From: Clostridia bacterium
GTDB taxonomy: Bacteria > Bacillota > Clostridia > Oscillospirales > CAG-272
NCBI GenBank assembly: GCA_900768535.1
Contig: CAAGDE010000149.1
Location: forward strand, 1 to 44,107
Direction of reading: 5' to 3'
DNA length: 44,107 bases
Under the pieces are notes generated by a model, which did not search any database, was not told where the DNA came from, and saw nothing but the letters and a program-made list of their open reading frames with translations. The position numbers were made by a program, and so were the translations under genes. This document shows, piece by piece, positions 24,701-32,206 of this stretch (the first letter of the stretch is position 1; each line of letters begins with the position of its first letter).

Positions 24701-25492
24701 CTCTGCCTCCTCCAGGGCGCAGTCCGGGAGCGCGGTATCCAGACTGTTGAATTTGTCATGCGCCAGGATCAGTGTGGAGTTGTAGAGAATGTCACGCGTG
24801 GGGTCTGCGCTGACCGTAATGTTTGCGGTGGAGCGGTCAAGCGTGACCGGGAAGAGGCACAGCGGCGCACGGATGCCGAACTCACCGCCCACAAGACAGC
24901 CCTGCACGAACGGGTAGCCGACGTACAGATCGTTCTGTCCCTTATCGCGCTGATCGCGGATGGTCTCACGGATCAGTCCGACCAGATTGCGGTAGCGCTC
25001 GCGCGCCGGGTCATTGCGCGGCAGATCCTGATCGGTGACGTCCGCAACGGTCAGGGGAGCGGACGCCCGGAACAGGATATCCAGCGGATCGTACCGACCT
25101 GCCGGATCGAAAAGATCCACTGCATATTTCGGAGAAAGGCGCGGCAAAAAGAGCATCCGGTTGTTCCGCGTGATGCTGATCAGCTTTTTGGAAAGCTCGC
25201 GCAGGGTGGACAGGGTTGCATCGCTGACCTCCTGCTTCTGCTCGTCCCGCAGGATGACAGCCAAAAACTTTTCCGCGTATTTCTCAACGAATGCGGGACC
25301 GATGCCGGGGATACTGTAAAAGTCGGTCGGTTTTTTGGGCATCAGGCGGAGCATTTCATCAACGGACTCGTCGCTGCAAACTGCCGGAGTGTGTCCTGTC
25401 TGCGCCTTTTCCTGGTCCTTGAGCGACTGCCGGAGCGCGATCAGGTCGTCGCGCAGCTTCGTTTGGGAACCGGTATTTCTGATCTCTTCCAT
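21737..25492 (-). CDS. SF1 (Upf1-like) helicase with C-terminal MTES_1575/Vsr-like nuclease domain (1251 aa)
   Basis: Residues 57-80 (FYSIPGIGPAFVEKYAEKFL) look like a helix-hairpin-helix or HRDC-type DNA-binding motif; about 95-130 resembles DUF4011. Helicase motifs follow: Walker A GPPGTGKS at 408-415, DEAS (motif II) at 836-839, GDHKQLRPSS at 860-869, and RLNVAISRAR at 1078-1087. A long helical insert separates motifs I and II (about 480-800). The C-terminus (1150-1240) has the nuclease pattern GGYRIDIAV (D1181) and GIECDGKLYS (E1195, D1197). It would unwind and cut nucleic acid. The ATG at 25492 has AAGGA 5 bases upstream and a perfect-spacing promoter. It is a single-gene unit. Similar architectures occur in repair and anti-phage proteins; which applies is unknown. 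Confidence 0.88.
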   Translation of the reverse strand: MEEIRNTGSQTKLRDDLIALRQSLKDQEKAQTGHTPAVCSDESVDEMLRLMPKKPTDFYSIPGIGPAFVEKYAEKFLAVILRDEQKQEVSDATLSTLRELSKKLISITRNNRMLFLPRLSPKYAVDLFDPAGRYDPLDILFRASAPLTVADVTDQDLPRNDPARERYRNLVGLIRETIRDQRDKGQNDLYVGYPFVQGCLVGGEFGIRAPLCLFPVTLDRSTANITVSADPTRDILYNSTLILAHDKFNSLDTALPDCALEEAEPETFLDTLLGFYAQNDIRIEKGNPERLKKFTEYVGESFPHYSKGTLKVVPNIVIGRFPAYSNSIQRDFDEILDKGLVNSLVTDLISDYGGTDFYSDETAVEELNTPDKPLSVSESSLVYINPMNSAQEAVLFTAENQDELVVEGPPGTGKSQTITSLITQFINEGRTVLMVSEKKTALDVVYSRLGNLSRYAVMLDDATNKNLFYGQLERLLYSTDPSVPISAPDLAPISKEIDANVATLETIAEKLYRPGAFGVEPYRLYMESRRINLQNHDQIKTYRTIRSLMTEELLNLKYDEVAEIHKKFSNGQLTGSLDHYQLTVERYPWFLKMKDDLSKYDLILFKDSIDEMILKVDEWRNLSFLKRQASKSRLSKDIAQATRDYFIKGGSYVLRLMMEQPEAVKQSLDEFTDGYANLKPVVQSLTEHENLYLTALKKIHKICGGTVTEWNDELYNTILFEHIQRFEMGNRTLLPQVASFEKIIAEMEKQIDEKMKLTRQHISAVLANDLRYITTSKRKGEINRAIESRRRPSVAKFVQKFDFELFKGIKVWLMTPETVSEVLPQQNGLFDLLIFDEASQLYVEKSIPSIVRAKKVVIAGDHKQLRPSSLGDGRIELNEDLLDEDAEVSAALEEESLLDLARFRYPDILLNTHYRSRYEELIDFSNYAFYKGRLFVAPNTDKPEKPPIEVHLVHGATWAARANRKEAEQVVALIKEFFATRRHNETIGIISFNASQRDMIYDVIDEESLRDPAFGAAIRSEMKRKDNGEDTGLFVKNIESVQGDERDVIMFSIGYAKNASGRLMHNFGWLNQKGGENRLNVAISRARKKIHIVTSFRPGELSLDDAKNEGPVILKRYLEYAFAISDGDTALTQQILHSFGETYGIMPAAVETAFAQKVADALRAKGYEIDTQVGIGGYRIDIAVKKDGKYVLGIECDGKLYSISRSARERDYHRQKYLESRGWHIKRIWSMDWWRDAEHEVYSLCSLIDKL

Positions 25493-25535
25493 GAACGTCC
25501 TTCTTTCTGTGGGAATATCGTCGGTAATTACTTTC

Positions 25536-25564
25536 AGTATAGCATATTTTTCCGCATCCGTCAA
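25536..25564 (-). promoter_or_regulatory. Promoter of the helicase-nuclease gene
   Basis: On the minus strand TTGACG (25559-25564) and TATACT (25536-25541) are 17 bases apart, 43 bases before the ATG. It is divergent from the mraZ promoter. Confidence 0.75.
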
Positions 25565-25623
25565 GCGCTTTTTTGTAATTTCGGGCGGATTCTTTTCTGT
25601 TTTTTGAGCTGCTGCCCGGCTGT

Positions 25624-25714
25624 GTGTCGTTTCGGGACGGGGAGGGGGGAGGGATGTCGAAGAACGTCGGTGCGACATCGGTACGACATGACGGATGACA
25701 TTCCGGTACGACAA
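25624..25714. promoter_or_regulatory. Cluster of CGACAT-type repeats between divergent promoters
   Basis: GATGTCG (25653-25659) is an inverted repeat of CGACATC (25673-25679). CGACAT-like hexamers follow in one orientation at 25673, 25684, 25696 (TGACAT) and 25709 (CGACAA), and CGGTACGACA is directly repeated at 25679 and 25704. Spacings of 11, 12 and 13 bases put them near one helical face. No coding frame is supported here. It may be an operator; the binding protein is unknown. Confidence 0.5.
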
Positions 25715-25727
25715 GGCATCGGGGAAC

Positions 25728-25776
25728 CAAAAAAAGCGAAAAAAACGAAAAAAAGAGAAAGAAATTTTCGAAAACC
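25728..25776. promoter_or_regulatory. Phased A-tracts upstream of the mraZ promoter
   Basis: Three A7 runs at about 25729-25735, 25739-25745 and 25748-25754 recur every 9-10 bases, immediately upstream of the -35 at 25779. Phased A-tracts bend DNA and can act as UP-elements. Confidence 0.5.
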
Positions 25777-25778
25777 CC

Positions 25779-25807
25779 TTGCAATCTCCGGGAAAATATA
25801 ATATAAT
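25779..25807 (+). promoter_or_regulatory. Promoter of the dcw cluster (mraZp)
   Basis: TTGCAA (25779-25784) and TATAAT (25802-25807) are 17 bases apart. A second TATAAT overlaps at 25797-25802. Transcription would start near 25813, inside or just before the MraZ-type repeats. Confidence 0.82.
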
Positions 25808-25811
25808 ATAA

Positions 25812-25851
25812 GCATGGTGGTGCAAAGTGGTGTGAAGTGGTGCAAAATGGG
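25812..25851 (+). promoter_or_regulatory. MraZ-box operator: four 10-bp repeats
   Basis: Four consecutive 10-base units read GCATGGTGGT, GCAAAGTGGT, GTGAAGTGGT and GCAAAATGGG. The exact 10-bp period and the GTGG/TGGG core match how MraZ binds direct repeats upstream of its own gene. The array covers the expected start site, which fits autorepression. Confidence 0.78.
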
Positions 25852-25911
25852 ACGGAAATCCGATTCCCGCTCCGCAGGCACCCCAATCAATCCCGAAAGG
25901 AGGAACCCCTG

Positions 25912-26334
25912 ATGCTCGGTGGTGAATACAGACACGCGCTTGACCAAAAGAACCGAATCTTTACCCCGGCAAAGCTGCGCGAGGAGCTGGGTTCGTCCTT
26001 CGTTGTCTCCAAGGCACTCAGAGACAAGTGCCTCAAGGTCTACTCCAACCAGGGGTGGGAGGCATACCTCGAACCGATCAGTGCGCAGAACCGCAAGCTG
26101 CAGGATGTCGTGAAGCGGCTCCTGAACGCCACCAGCCTCCAGGCATCTCCGGATGCGCAGGGGCGGATCGTTCTGACACAGGAGCTGGTCGACTACGCCG
26201 AGATCAAAAAGAACGCGGTCGTGGTCGGATGCGGCGACTATGCGGAGATCTGGTCGGAGGAAAATTACGAAAAGATGAAGAGCGAGATCAATATGGAGGA
26301 TATCCTGGGTCAGCTCGAAGCACTCGGACTGTAA
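25912..26334 (+). CDS. mraZ: Transcriptional regulator MraZ (140 aa)
   Basis: MraZ is a double SpoVT/AbrB-type DNA-binding protein that represses the dcw cluster by binding repeats at its promoter. Two swapped-hairpin domains are visible: MLGGEYRHALDQKNRIFTPAKLREEL (1-26) and ASPDAQGRIVLTQELVDYAEI (about 80-100). The length is standard. AGGAGG lies 8 bases before the ATG. The four-repeat operator sits 60-100 bases upstream. It begins the cell-division and wall cluster, and rsmH follows 25 bases on. A longer frame upstream is rejected because it would cover the operator. Confidence 0.97.
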   Translation: MLGGEYRHALDQKNRIFTPAKLREELGSSFVVSKALRDKCLKVYSNQGWEAYLEPISAQNRKLQDVVKRLLNATSLQASPDAQGRIVLTQELVDYAEIKKNAVVVGCGDYAEIWSEENYEKMKSEINMEDILGQLEALGL

Positions 26335-26359
26335 AGAAAGAGGGAAAGGAGCCGACATT

Positions 26360-27307
26360 ATGGAAGAACAGATCCGGTTTTCCCATAAGCCCGTGCTCTT
26401 TGAGGAATGTATGGAGGGGCTTGCCATCCGTCCGGACGGAATTTACGTGGACGGAACCGCAGGCGGCGGAAACCACAGCTTTGGCATTGCGTCAAGACTG
26501 GGGGAGGGCGGCAGACTGATTGCCATCGATCAGGATGCGGACGCCATCCGTGCGGCAGGGGAAAAGCTGAAGCCCTTTTCCGACCGGGTAACGGTCGTCA
26601 GAAGCAATTTTGGGCAGATCGCCGACGTATGCCGGATGCTCGGCATCGAAAAAATCGACGGTCTGCTTCTTGACCTCGGCGTATCGTCTTATCAGCTTGA
26701 CACTGCGGAGCGCGGATTCTCCTACCAGGCGGATGCACCGCTTGATATGCGGATGGATTCACGCAATCCGCTGACAGCTTACGATGTAGTCAACGGCTAC
26801 ACCGAGCAACAGCTTCGCCGGATTTTTTTTGACTACGGAGAAGAACGCTTCTCCGCACGGATTGCCTCAGCCATCCTGCGTCACCGGGAGCAGGCTCCGA
26901 TCCGAACCACAGGGGAACTGGTTCGGATTATAAAGGAAGCGATCCCGGCAGTCGCACGGGATGGCGGGCATCATCCGGCAAAACGAACCTTTCAGGCAAT
27001 CCGGATTGAGGTCAATGCCGAGCTGGATGTCATTGAGCCGGCGCTCCGGGCGGCGGTCGCTATGCTGAATCCCGGCGGACGAGCCGCCGTAATCACGTTT
27101 CACTCCCTGGAGGACCGCATCGTCAAGCAGACGTTTGCGGATCTTGCAACGGGGTGTACCTGTCCCAAAAGCCTTCCGGTCTGCGTGTGCGGGAGACGCC
27201 CGGTTGTCCGGCTGGTCAACCGGAAGCCGATTTTGCCGGGAGAAGCGGAGCTGGCGGAAAACCCGCGCTCGCGGAGCGCAAAGCTGAGAATTGCGGAAAA
27301 GCTGTAA
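26360..27307 (+). CDS. rsmH: 16S rRNA (cytosine-1402-N4) methyltransferase RsmH (315 aa)
   Basis: RsmH (MraW) methylates C1402 of 16S rRNA with S-adenosylmethionine. The start HKPVLFEECMEGL and the SAM motif VDGTAGGGNHSFGIASRLG (about 30-48) are typical. DLGVSSYQLD lies near 107-116, FQAIRIEVNAEL near 213-224, and NPRSRSAKLRIAEK closes the protein, as in the family. The length is standard. AAAGGAG is 8 bases before the ATG. It lies second in the dcw cluster in the classic mraZ-rsmH-ftsL order. Confidence 0.97.
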   Translation: MEEQIRFSHKPVLFEECMEGLAIRPDGIYVDGTAGGGNHSFGIASRLGEGGRLIAIDQDADAIRAAGEKLKPFSDRVTVVRSNFGQIADVCRMLGIEKIDGLLLDLGVSSYQLDTAERGFSYQADAPLDMRMDSRNPLTAYDVVNGYTEQQLRRIFFDYGEERFSARIASAILRHREQAPIRTTGELVRIIKEAIPAVARDGGHHPAKRTFQAIRIEVNAELDVIEPALRAAVAMLNPGGRAAVITFHSLEDRIVKQTFADLATGCTCPKSLPVCVCGRRPVVRLVNRKPILPGEAELAENPRSRSAKLRIAEKL

Positions 27308-27346
27308 AACAGCATATTATAATAGGAAGAAAAGGAGGTGCCGGGG

Positions 27347-28189
27347 ATGCAGAAGCTTGAATTGACCGAACGGACAGACGAACAGATGACCGATCCCTGC
27401 ATCGGCTCGGTGATCTCCCGGTTTGCGTCGCGCGGACTTGCGGAAACGGCAAGAACGGAAGCGGAAAAGCAGATCGAAAGAGAAGAGCGCATCCGGAGAG
27501 ACGCGCCGATTGCCTACCGGATGTCGGGCAGCGCGGACGGCGCGGATGCATACCGCGAGAACGGCGTGATGACCGAGGAAGGCTTGCTCCGGTACGCCGG
27601 AGAGAACCGCGCGATGCGCGTGGAGGGCAAGGACTTCGTCGGCGATGCGGTCGGCATCTATGCGGTTGCCGAGGCGCACGCATTGGAGCCGGCGGTGAAA
27701 AAGCCGACGGCAATGGACACGGTCAGGCAGGCGGGGGAAGCCCTGAAGAAGCTCCCGGCACAGACTGTGGATACCGTAAAAAAGCGGTCCCCCCTGTGGT
27801 TTGATCCGAGAAAGGGGACAACCGAAAACGAAAAGCGAAGATTCCCGCTGTCGGCGTTTGCAGCCGTTGCCGCCGTGGCGATTTCCATGATGCTCATTGT
27901 GGCAGGATCACTGATGGTGATCGGTGCGGAAACGCAGATCAGCCGACTGAACCGGGAGATTTCCGGCTTGCATGAGGAGATCGCCGACCTGAAATCGGAT
28001 CTTGAATCCAAGGTCGATCTCGTGGAGATCCGCCGCATTGCAACCGAGGAATACGGCATGGTCAGCGAGGAATATCTGAAAATGGACTACATCGAGCTGG
28101 AACGGGACGAAATTGCCGAGGTTGCGGGCGGAAAACGCAAGGACGGGATCGGACTTGCGGGACTTTTGAGCGCAATCGGTATGAAATGA
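27347..28189 (+). CDS. ftsL: FtsL-like division protein with long cytoplasmic N-terminus (280 aa)
   Basis: Position between rsmH and the class B PBP, one membrane segment (about 168-193, rich in A, V, I and M) and a following coiled-coil-like stretch (ISRLNREISGLHEEIADLKSDLESK, about 197-222) fit FtsL, a septal scaffold with FtsQ/DivIB and DivIC. FtsL is usually 100-120 residues; here about 167 charged residues precede the membrane segment. The end of the coil is IRRIATEEYGMV, as in FtsL. AAAGGAGG is 8 bases before the ATG (a GTG three codons earlier overlaps it). The symbol rests on position and architecture, since FtsL diverges quickly. Confidence 0.78.
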   Translation: MQKLELTERTDEQMTDPCIGSVISRFASRGLAETARTEAEKQIEREERIRRDAPIAYRMSGSADGADAYRENGVMTEEGLLRYAGENRAMRVEGKDFVGDAVGIYAVAEAHALEPAVKKPTAMDTVRQAGEALKKLPAQTVDTVKKRSPLWFDPRKGTTENEKRRFPLSAFAAVAAVAISMMLIVAGSLMVIGAETQISRLNREISGLHEEIADLKSDLESKVDLVEIRRIATEEYGMVSEEYLKMDYIELERDEIAEVAGGKRKDGIGLAGLLSAIGMK

Positions 28190-28287
28190 TCGGAAAACAG
28201 GCATAACATCTCTGCTTTGTCCATAAACTGTACCGTTGACGGGCAGAGCGTCGGACTCCGCCGGAAAGAGGAAAAAGGGGGAGTCGG

Positions 28288-30594
28288 ATGAGAAGCAAGC
28301 AAAGAAAGCCCGATGCACCGGCTGACGGGCTGACCGTCCGCAGGGCAGGCATCCTTGCCGTGACGGTTACGGCGCTGTTTGCGGTGCTTCTGATCCGCAT
28401 CCTGATTCTGCAGACCGTTGAATACGACCGCTATCAGCAGAAGGTGATCGATCAGATCACCACGCAGACCGAGGTCATTGCCAACCGCGGCACGGTCTAT
28501 GACCGCAACGGAGTGGCACTGGCAACCAACATTACAACCTACCGCGTGTTCATCGCGCCGGCGTCCATCTCCGAGGCACAGACCGAAATGAAACGGAACG
28601 GCGAAGCAATCGACCTGACCGAGCTGATTTCCGAGAGGCTGTCGGAGCTGCTGGGCGTCCGGAAGGAGTATGTGCAGCAGGAGGCGTCGAAAACACGTTA
28701 TCTGGACCGCACGATCAAACGGAACGTCAGCGAAGAGGTTGCCGACGGCGTGCGGGCATTCATTGACGAAAAGGGACTGCAGCGGATGATCTATCTGCAG
28801 CCGACCTCCACGCGCTACTACCCCAGGGGGAGACTGGCATCGCACGTCCTCGGCTTTACGGGGAGTGACGGCACCGGGCTTTACGGGCTGGAATATTCCT
28901 ATAACCGGTTGCTTGCCGGAACGAACGGGCGGATTGTCACCGCACGGGACGCGCGCGGCAACGAAATGCCCTATGAATATGAAGAGTACATTGAAGCAAA
29001 GGACGGATACAATCTGACCACCACGCTGGATGCCTACGTGCAGGCGGCGCTGGAACAGCAGATCGGGAACGCCTATACCGCGTCCGGCGGAAAGAACCGC
29101 GCGGCGGGGATTGTGATGGATGTCAACACCGGAGCCATCCTCGGCATGGCGGTTTATCCCTCCTTTGACCTGAACGACCCCTGGACACTGGATACGGAGT
29201 CCGAGGATCTGCTCGGCTTCAGCGGGTATCTGCCCGACACCGAGGAATACGAAAAGTACCGTCAGGAGCTGCTCCTGCGGATGTGGTCGAACAAGGCGCT
29301 GACCGAATCCTACATCCCCGGTTCAACCTTTAAGGTCATCACCGCCTCCATGGTGCTGGAGGAGGACACGGTCAAAACCTCCGACAGCTTCAGCTGCCCC
29401 GGCTACAAAGAGGTGCTGGGTCATAAAATCCACTGTCACAAGACCACGGGACACGGTACACTGACCTTTGCACAGGGCATTCAGCAGTCCTGCAACCCTG
29501 TGCTGATGAGCGTGGGACTGAAGCTCGGCGCAGACAAATTCTACAGCTATCTCACCTCCTTCGGATACCGCGAAAAGACCGGTATCGACCTGCCCGGTGA
29601 GGGTACGAGTGTGGTTGCCTCCAAGGACGCCTTTACGGACCTGGATCTGGCAATCTACTCATTCGGGCAGAACTTCAACGTGACGCTGATCCAGCAGATC
29701 ACCGCGATTTCCGCGGTGGCAAACGGCGGGTATCTCGTCACACCGCACCTGCTTTCCCGCATAACCGACAGGGAAGGAAACGTGATTCGGGACTACGGTA
29801 CGAATGTCCGCCGCCAGGTGGTCAGCGCCGAGGTCTGCAGAACGGTTTCCCAAATCCTGGAGGAAGGCGTTTCGGGAAACGGCGGTGCGAAAAACACCTA
29901 TGTTGCAGGCTACCGCATTGCCGCAAAGACCGGTACCTCCGAAAAGAAGGATGCCGGAAAGAAGGGCAAATACGTCTGCTCCACGGTTGCTTATGCACCG
30001 GCGGAGGACCCGAAATATGCGGTCATCATCATTGTCGACGAGCCGAGCAAGGGGCTTCTTTACGGAAGCACCGTTGCCGCACCCTACGTGGCAAACGTCA
30101 TGGAGACCATCCTGCCGTATCTCGGCGTGGAGGCGGTCTACTCCGAGGAGGAGCTGGAGCACAAAGCCGTTGAGGCACCGCGTGTCACCGGCTGGACGGG
30201 AAGCAACGTGGTCAGGCGCTACGGCGAGAAATTCCGGATCGACATCATCGGTGAGGAAGGCGACCCGGTCGTTGCACAGTACCCGGAACCCGGAACCGTG
30301 ATGGAAAACGAGACGGCGCGGCTGGTGCTGTATACCGGACGGCGATCCTCCGAGATTGTGCCGGAAACGGCGAAGGTGCCGGATCTGACCGGGCTGACGG
30401 CGGTTGCGGCGGCAGGAAAGCTCCGCGAGGCGGGACTGAATGTCCGCATCAAAGGTACCAAATACTACACCACGGGCACGAACGCCTCGGTGGTTTCCCA
30501 GTCTGTCGAAAAGGGAACCGTCGTTCCGCGCGGCACGGTGGTGGAAATCCGCTTCTATTCTCTGGAAGACGAGGACGGCGGCGGAACGGAATGA
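28288..30594 (+). CDS. Class B penicillin-binding protein, SpoVD/FtsI type, with two PASTA domains (768 aa)
   Basis: This transpeptidase cross-links septal (or spore cortex) peptidoglycan. A membrane anchor lies at about 20-42, then a PBP dimerisation domain (about 55-230). The transpeptidase domain has the catalytic STFK at 346-349 (S346), SCN at 401-403 and KTGTS at 547-551. Two C-terminal PASTA domains are at about 631-685 and 695-757. The family includes SpoVD and PBP2B; B. subtilis SpoVD has one PASTA domain and PBP2B two. With only one such gene in the cluster, it may serve vegetative division, so I leave the symbol blank. The ribosome binding site AGGGGGAG is 4 bases before the ATG. 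The 28190-28287 spacer shows nothing clear. Confidence 0.93.
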   Translation: MRSKQRKPDAPADGLTVRRAGILAVTVTALFAVLLIRILILQTVEYDRYQQKVIDQITTQTEVIANRGTVYDRNGVALATNITTYRVFIAPASISEAQTEMKRNGEAIDLTELISERLSELLGVRKEYVQQEASKTRYLDRTIKRNVSEEVADGVRAFIDEKGLQRMIYLQPTSTRYYPRGRLASHVLGFTGSDGTGLYGLEYSYNRLLAGTNGRIVTARDARGNEMPYEYEEYIEAKDGYNLTTTLDAYVQAALEQQIGNAYTASGGKNRAAGIVMDVNTGAILGMAVYPSFDLNDPWTLDTESEDLLGFSGYLPDTEEYEKYRQELLLRMWSNKALTESYIPGSTFKVITASMVLEEDTVKTSDSFSCPGYKEVLGHKIHCHKTTGHGTLTFAQGIQQSCNPVLMSVGLKLGADKFYSYLTSFGYREKTGIDLPGEGTSVVASKDAFTDLDLAIYSFGQNFNVTLIQQITAISAVANGGYLVTPHLLSRITDREGNVIRDYGTNVRRQVVSAEVCRTVSQILEEGVSGNGGAKNTYVAGYRIAAKTGTSEKKDAGKKGKYVCSTVAYAPAEDPKYAVIIIVDEPSKGLLYGSTVAAPYVANVMETILPYLGVEAVYSEEELEHKAVEAPRVTGWTGSNVVRRYGEKFRIDIIGEEGDPVVAQYPEPGTVMENETARLVLYTGRRSSEIVPETAKVPDLTGLTAVAAAGKLREAGLNVRIKGTKYYTTGTNASVVSQSVEKGTVVPRGTVVEIRFYSLEDEDGGGTE

Positions 30595-30663
30595 ATGCTT
30601 CTGCGGTTTTCGCCGGCGGGACGTGAAAAGACGGAAATTTTCATGCTTTGCCGGAGGAAAACC

Positions 30664-32166
30664 GTGAGACTGGGCGAATTATGCCGGATGGCGGCGCTGG
30701 AGTGTCCCGATGAGAGCGCCGACCGGGAGATCACCGCGATAGCGATGGATTCGGGACGCGTGAGCGCAGGATGTCTGTTCATCTGCATCCGCGGACTGCA
30801 CACCGACGGGCACCGGTTCATCGGTGACGCGGTTGCAAGGGGTGCCGTCTGCGTCCTGTGCGAAACGGGGCGGGAGCCGGCGCCGGTTACAACGCTTTAT
30901 TCTGACAACACGAGACGTGCCGCCGCAAGACTGTACAATGCGTTCTTCGGGAACCCGGCGGCAAGCCTGAAATTCATCGGCGTGACGGGGACAAACGGAA
31001 AGACCACCGTGACCCATATGCTGCGTGCCATCCTGGAGATGTCCATGCACCGCACGGGGCTGATCGGTACGGTCGGCTGTGAATCCTGCGGCAGGCACCT
31101 TGCTCCGCAGGCGCGCGATCCGCTCTCCAACATGACCACGCCCGACCCGCCCGACCTCTACCGGATGCTCCGGGAGATGGTTGACGACGGGGTGGAATAT
31201 GTGCTCATGGAGGTCACGTCCCACGCGCTGGCGCTGGGCAAGCTGGATCCCATCCGCTTCCGGGCGGGAATCTTTACCAACCTCACCCCGGAGCATCTGG
31301 ACTTCCACAAAACCATGGAAGCCTATGCCGGGGCAAAGGCGGAGCTGTTCCGCCGCGCGGATCTGTCGGTCATCAATACCGATTCCCCTTACGGGGAGGA
31401 GATGTGCCGGGCGGCGGCAGGCAGCTGTGTCTGCTGCAGTGCCGTCGGCAGACCCGCCGATTACCGCGCGGAAAACCTGCACCTGGGCTCCCGGCGGGGC
31501 GTGGAGTATGAGCTCCACTCCGGGAAAACAAGAATGAAAATTTCCTGCCCGATTCCGGGCGGCTTTACCGTTATGAACTCCATGCAGGCGGCTGCCTGCG
31601 CCGTCGAACTCGGCATCGGTCCACCCTCCATTCAGGATGCGCTTGCGTCCATGACCGGTGTGCGGGGGAGAATGGAGCGTGTCCGGCTTGGTCTGTACGC
31701 GGACTTCAGCGTATTGATTGACTACGCACATACCCCGGACGCATTGGAAAAGCTGCTGCGCACGGCGCGCGACTCCGGCACGGACGGACAGCGGATTGTT
31801 CTGCTGTTCGGCTGTGGCGGTGACCGCGACCGGAGCAAGCGGGCGATGATGGGGAGTGTGGCGGAGCTTTACGCGGATCGCGTGATCGTCACCTCCGATA
31901 ACAGCCGGACCGAGGATCCTGCGGCGATCATCTCCGACATTCTTTCGGGAATGCGGAAGCGTGACGCCGAGGTGATCCCCGACCGCGCCGAAGCGATCCG
32001 GCACGCCGTACTCACGGCACAGCCGCATGACCTGATCCTGCTGGCGGGGAAGGGACATGAAGAATACGAGATCGACAGACAGGGCAGGCACCCTTTCTCC
32101 GAGCGGGAGATCGTGCTTGCCGCCAGCGAAGAGAGATACCGCCGGGAAATTTCCGGCGAGCCGTAA
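30664..32166 (+). CDS. murE: UDP-MurNAc-tripeptide synthetase MurE (500 aa)
   Basis: MurE adds the third amino acid to UDP-MurNAc-L-Ala-D-Glu. GVTGTNGKTT (106-115) is the ATP loop, NMTTPDPPDL (156-165) and EVTSHAL (183-189) are family motifs, and DNSRTEDP is at 412-419. The arginine in DNxR is the position that favours meso-diaminopimelate in characterised enzymes (DNPR), so an mDAP-type wall is inferred. I chose a GTG at 30664, because GGAGG is 6 bases upstream and the protein then starts MRLGEL as usual; the ATGs at 30595 and 30643 lack a ribosome binding site. It follows the PBP gene and precedes murF. Confidence 0.95.
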   Translation: MRLGELCRMAALECPDESADREITAIAMDSGRVSAGCLFICIRGLHTDGHRFIGDAVARGAVCVLCETGREPAPVTTLYSDNTRRAAARLYNAFFGNPAASLKFIGVTGTNGKTTVTHMLRAILEMSMHRTGLIGTVGCESCGRHLAPQARDPLSNMTTPDPPDLYRMLREMVDDGVEYVLMEVTSHALALGKLDPIRFRAGIFTNLTPEHLDFHKTMEAYAGAKAELFRRADLSVINTDSPYGEEMCRAAAGSCVCCSAVGRPADYRAENLHLGSRRGVEYELHSGKTRMKISCPIPGGFTVMNSMQAAACAVELGIGPPSIQDALASMTGVRGRMERVRLGLYADFSVLIDYAHTPDALEKLLRTARDSGTDGQRIVLLFGCGGDRDRSKRAMMGSVAELYADRVIVTSDNSRTEDPAAIISDILSGMRKRDAEVIPDRAEAIRHAVLTAQPHDLILLAGKGHEEYEIDRQGRHPFSEREIVLAASEERYRREISGEP

Positions 32167-32206
32167 CAAGGATCCCGCTACTTGCGGACGGGAAGGTTGT
32201 GAGACA

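Noticed and set aside
21680..25801. Long open frames on the plus strand opposite the helicase gene
   Set aside because: They are antisense shadows produced by biased codon use. They lack motifs and ribosome binding sites, while the minus strand carries clear helicase motifs.
25493..25825. 111-residue N-terminal extension of the helicase
   Set aside because: It would cover the helicase promoter and start in the MraZ repeats. Its residue make-up (F- and R-rich) reflects AT-rich non-coding DNA, and the ATG at 25492 has a proper ribosome binding site.
30595..30663. murE start at the ATG directly after the PBP stop codon, or at 30643
   Set aside because: Neither has a ribosome binding site. The GTG at 30664 has GGAGG at ideal spacing and gives the usual MurE N-terminus.
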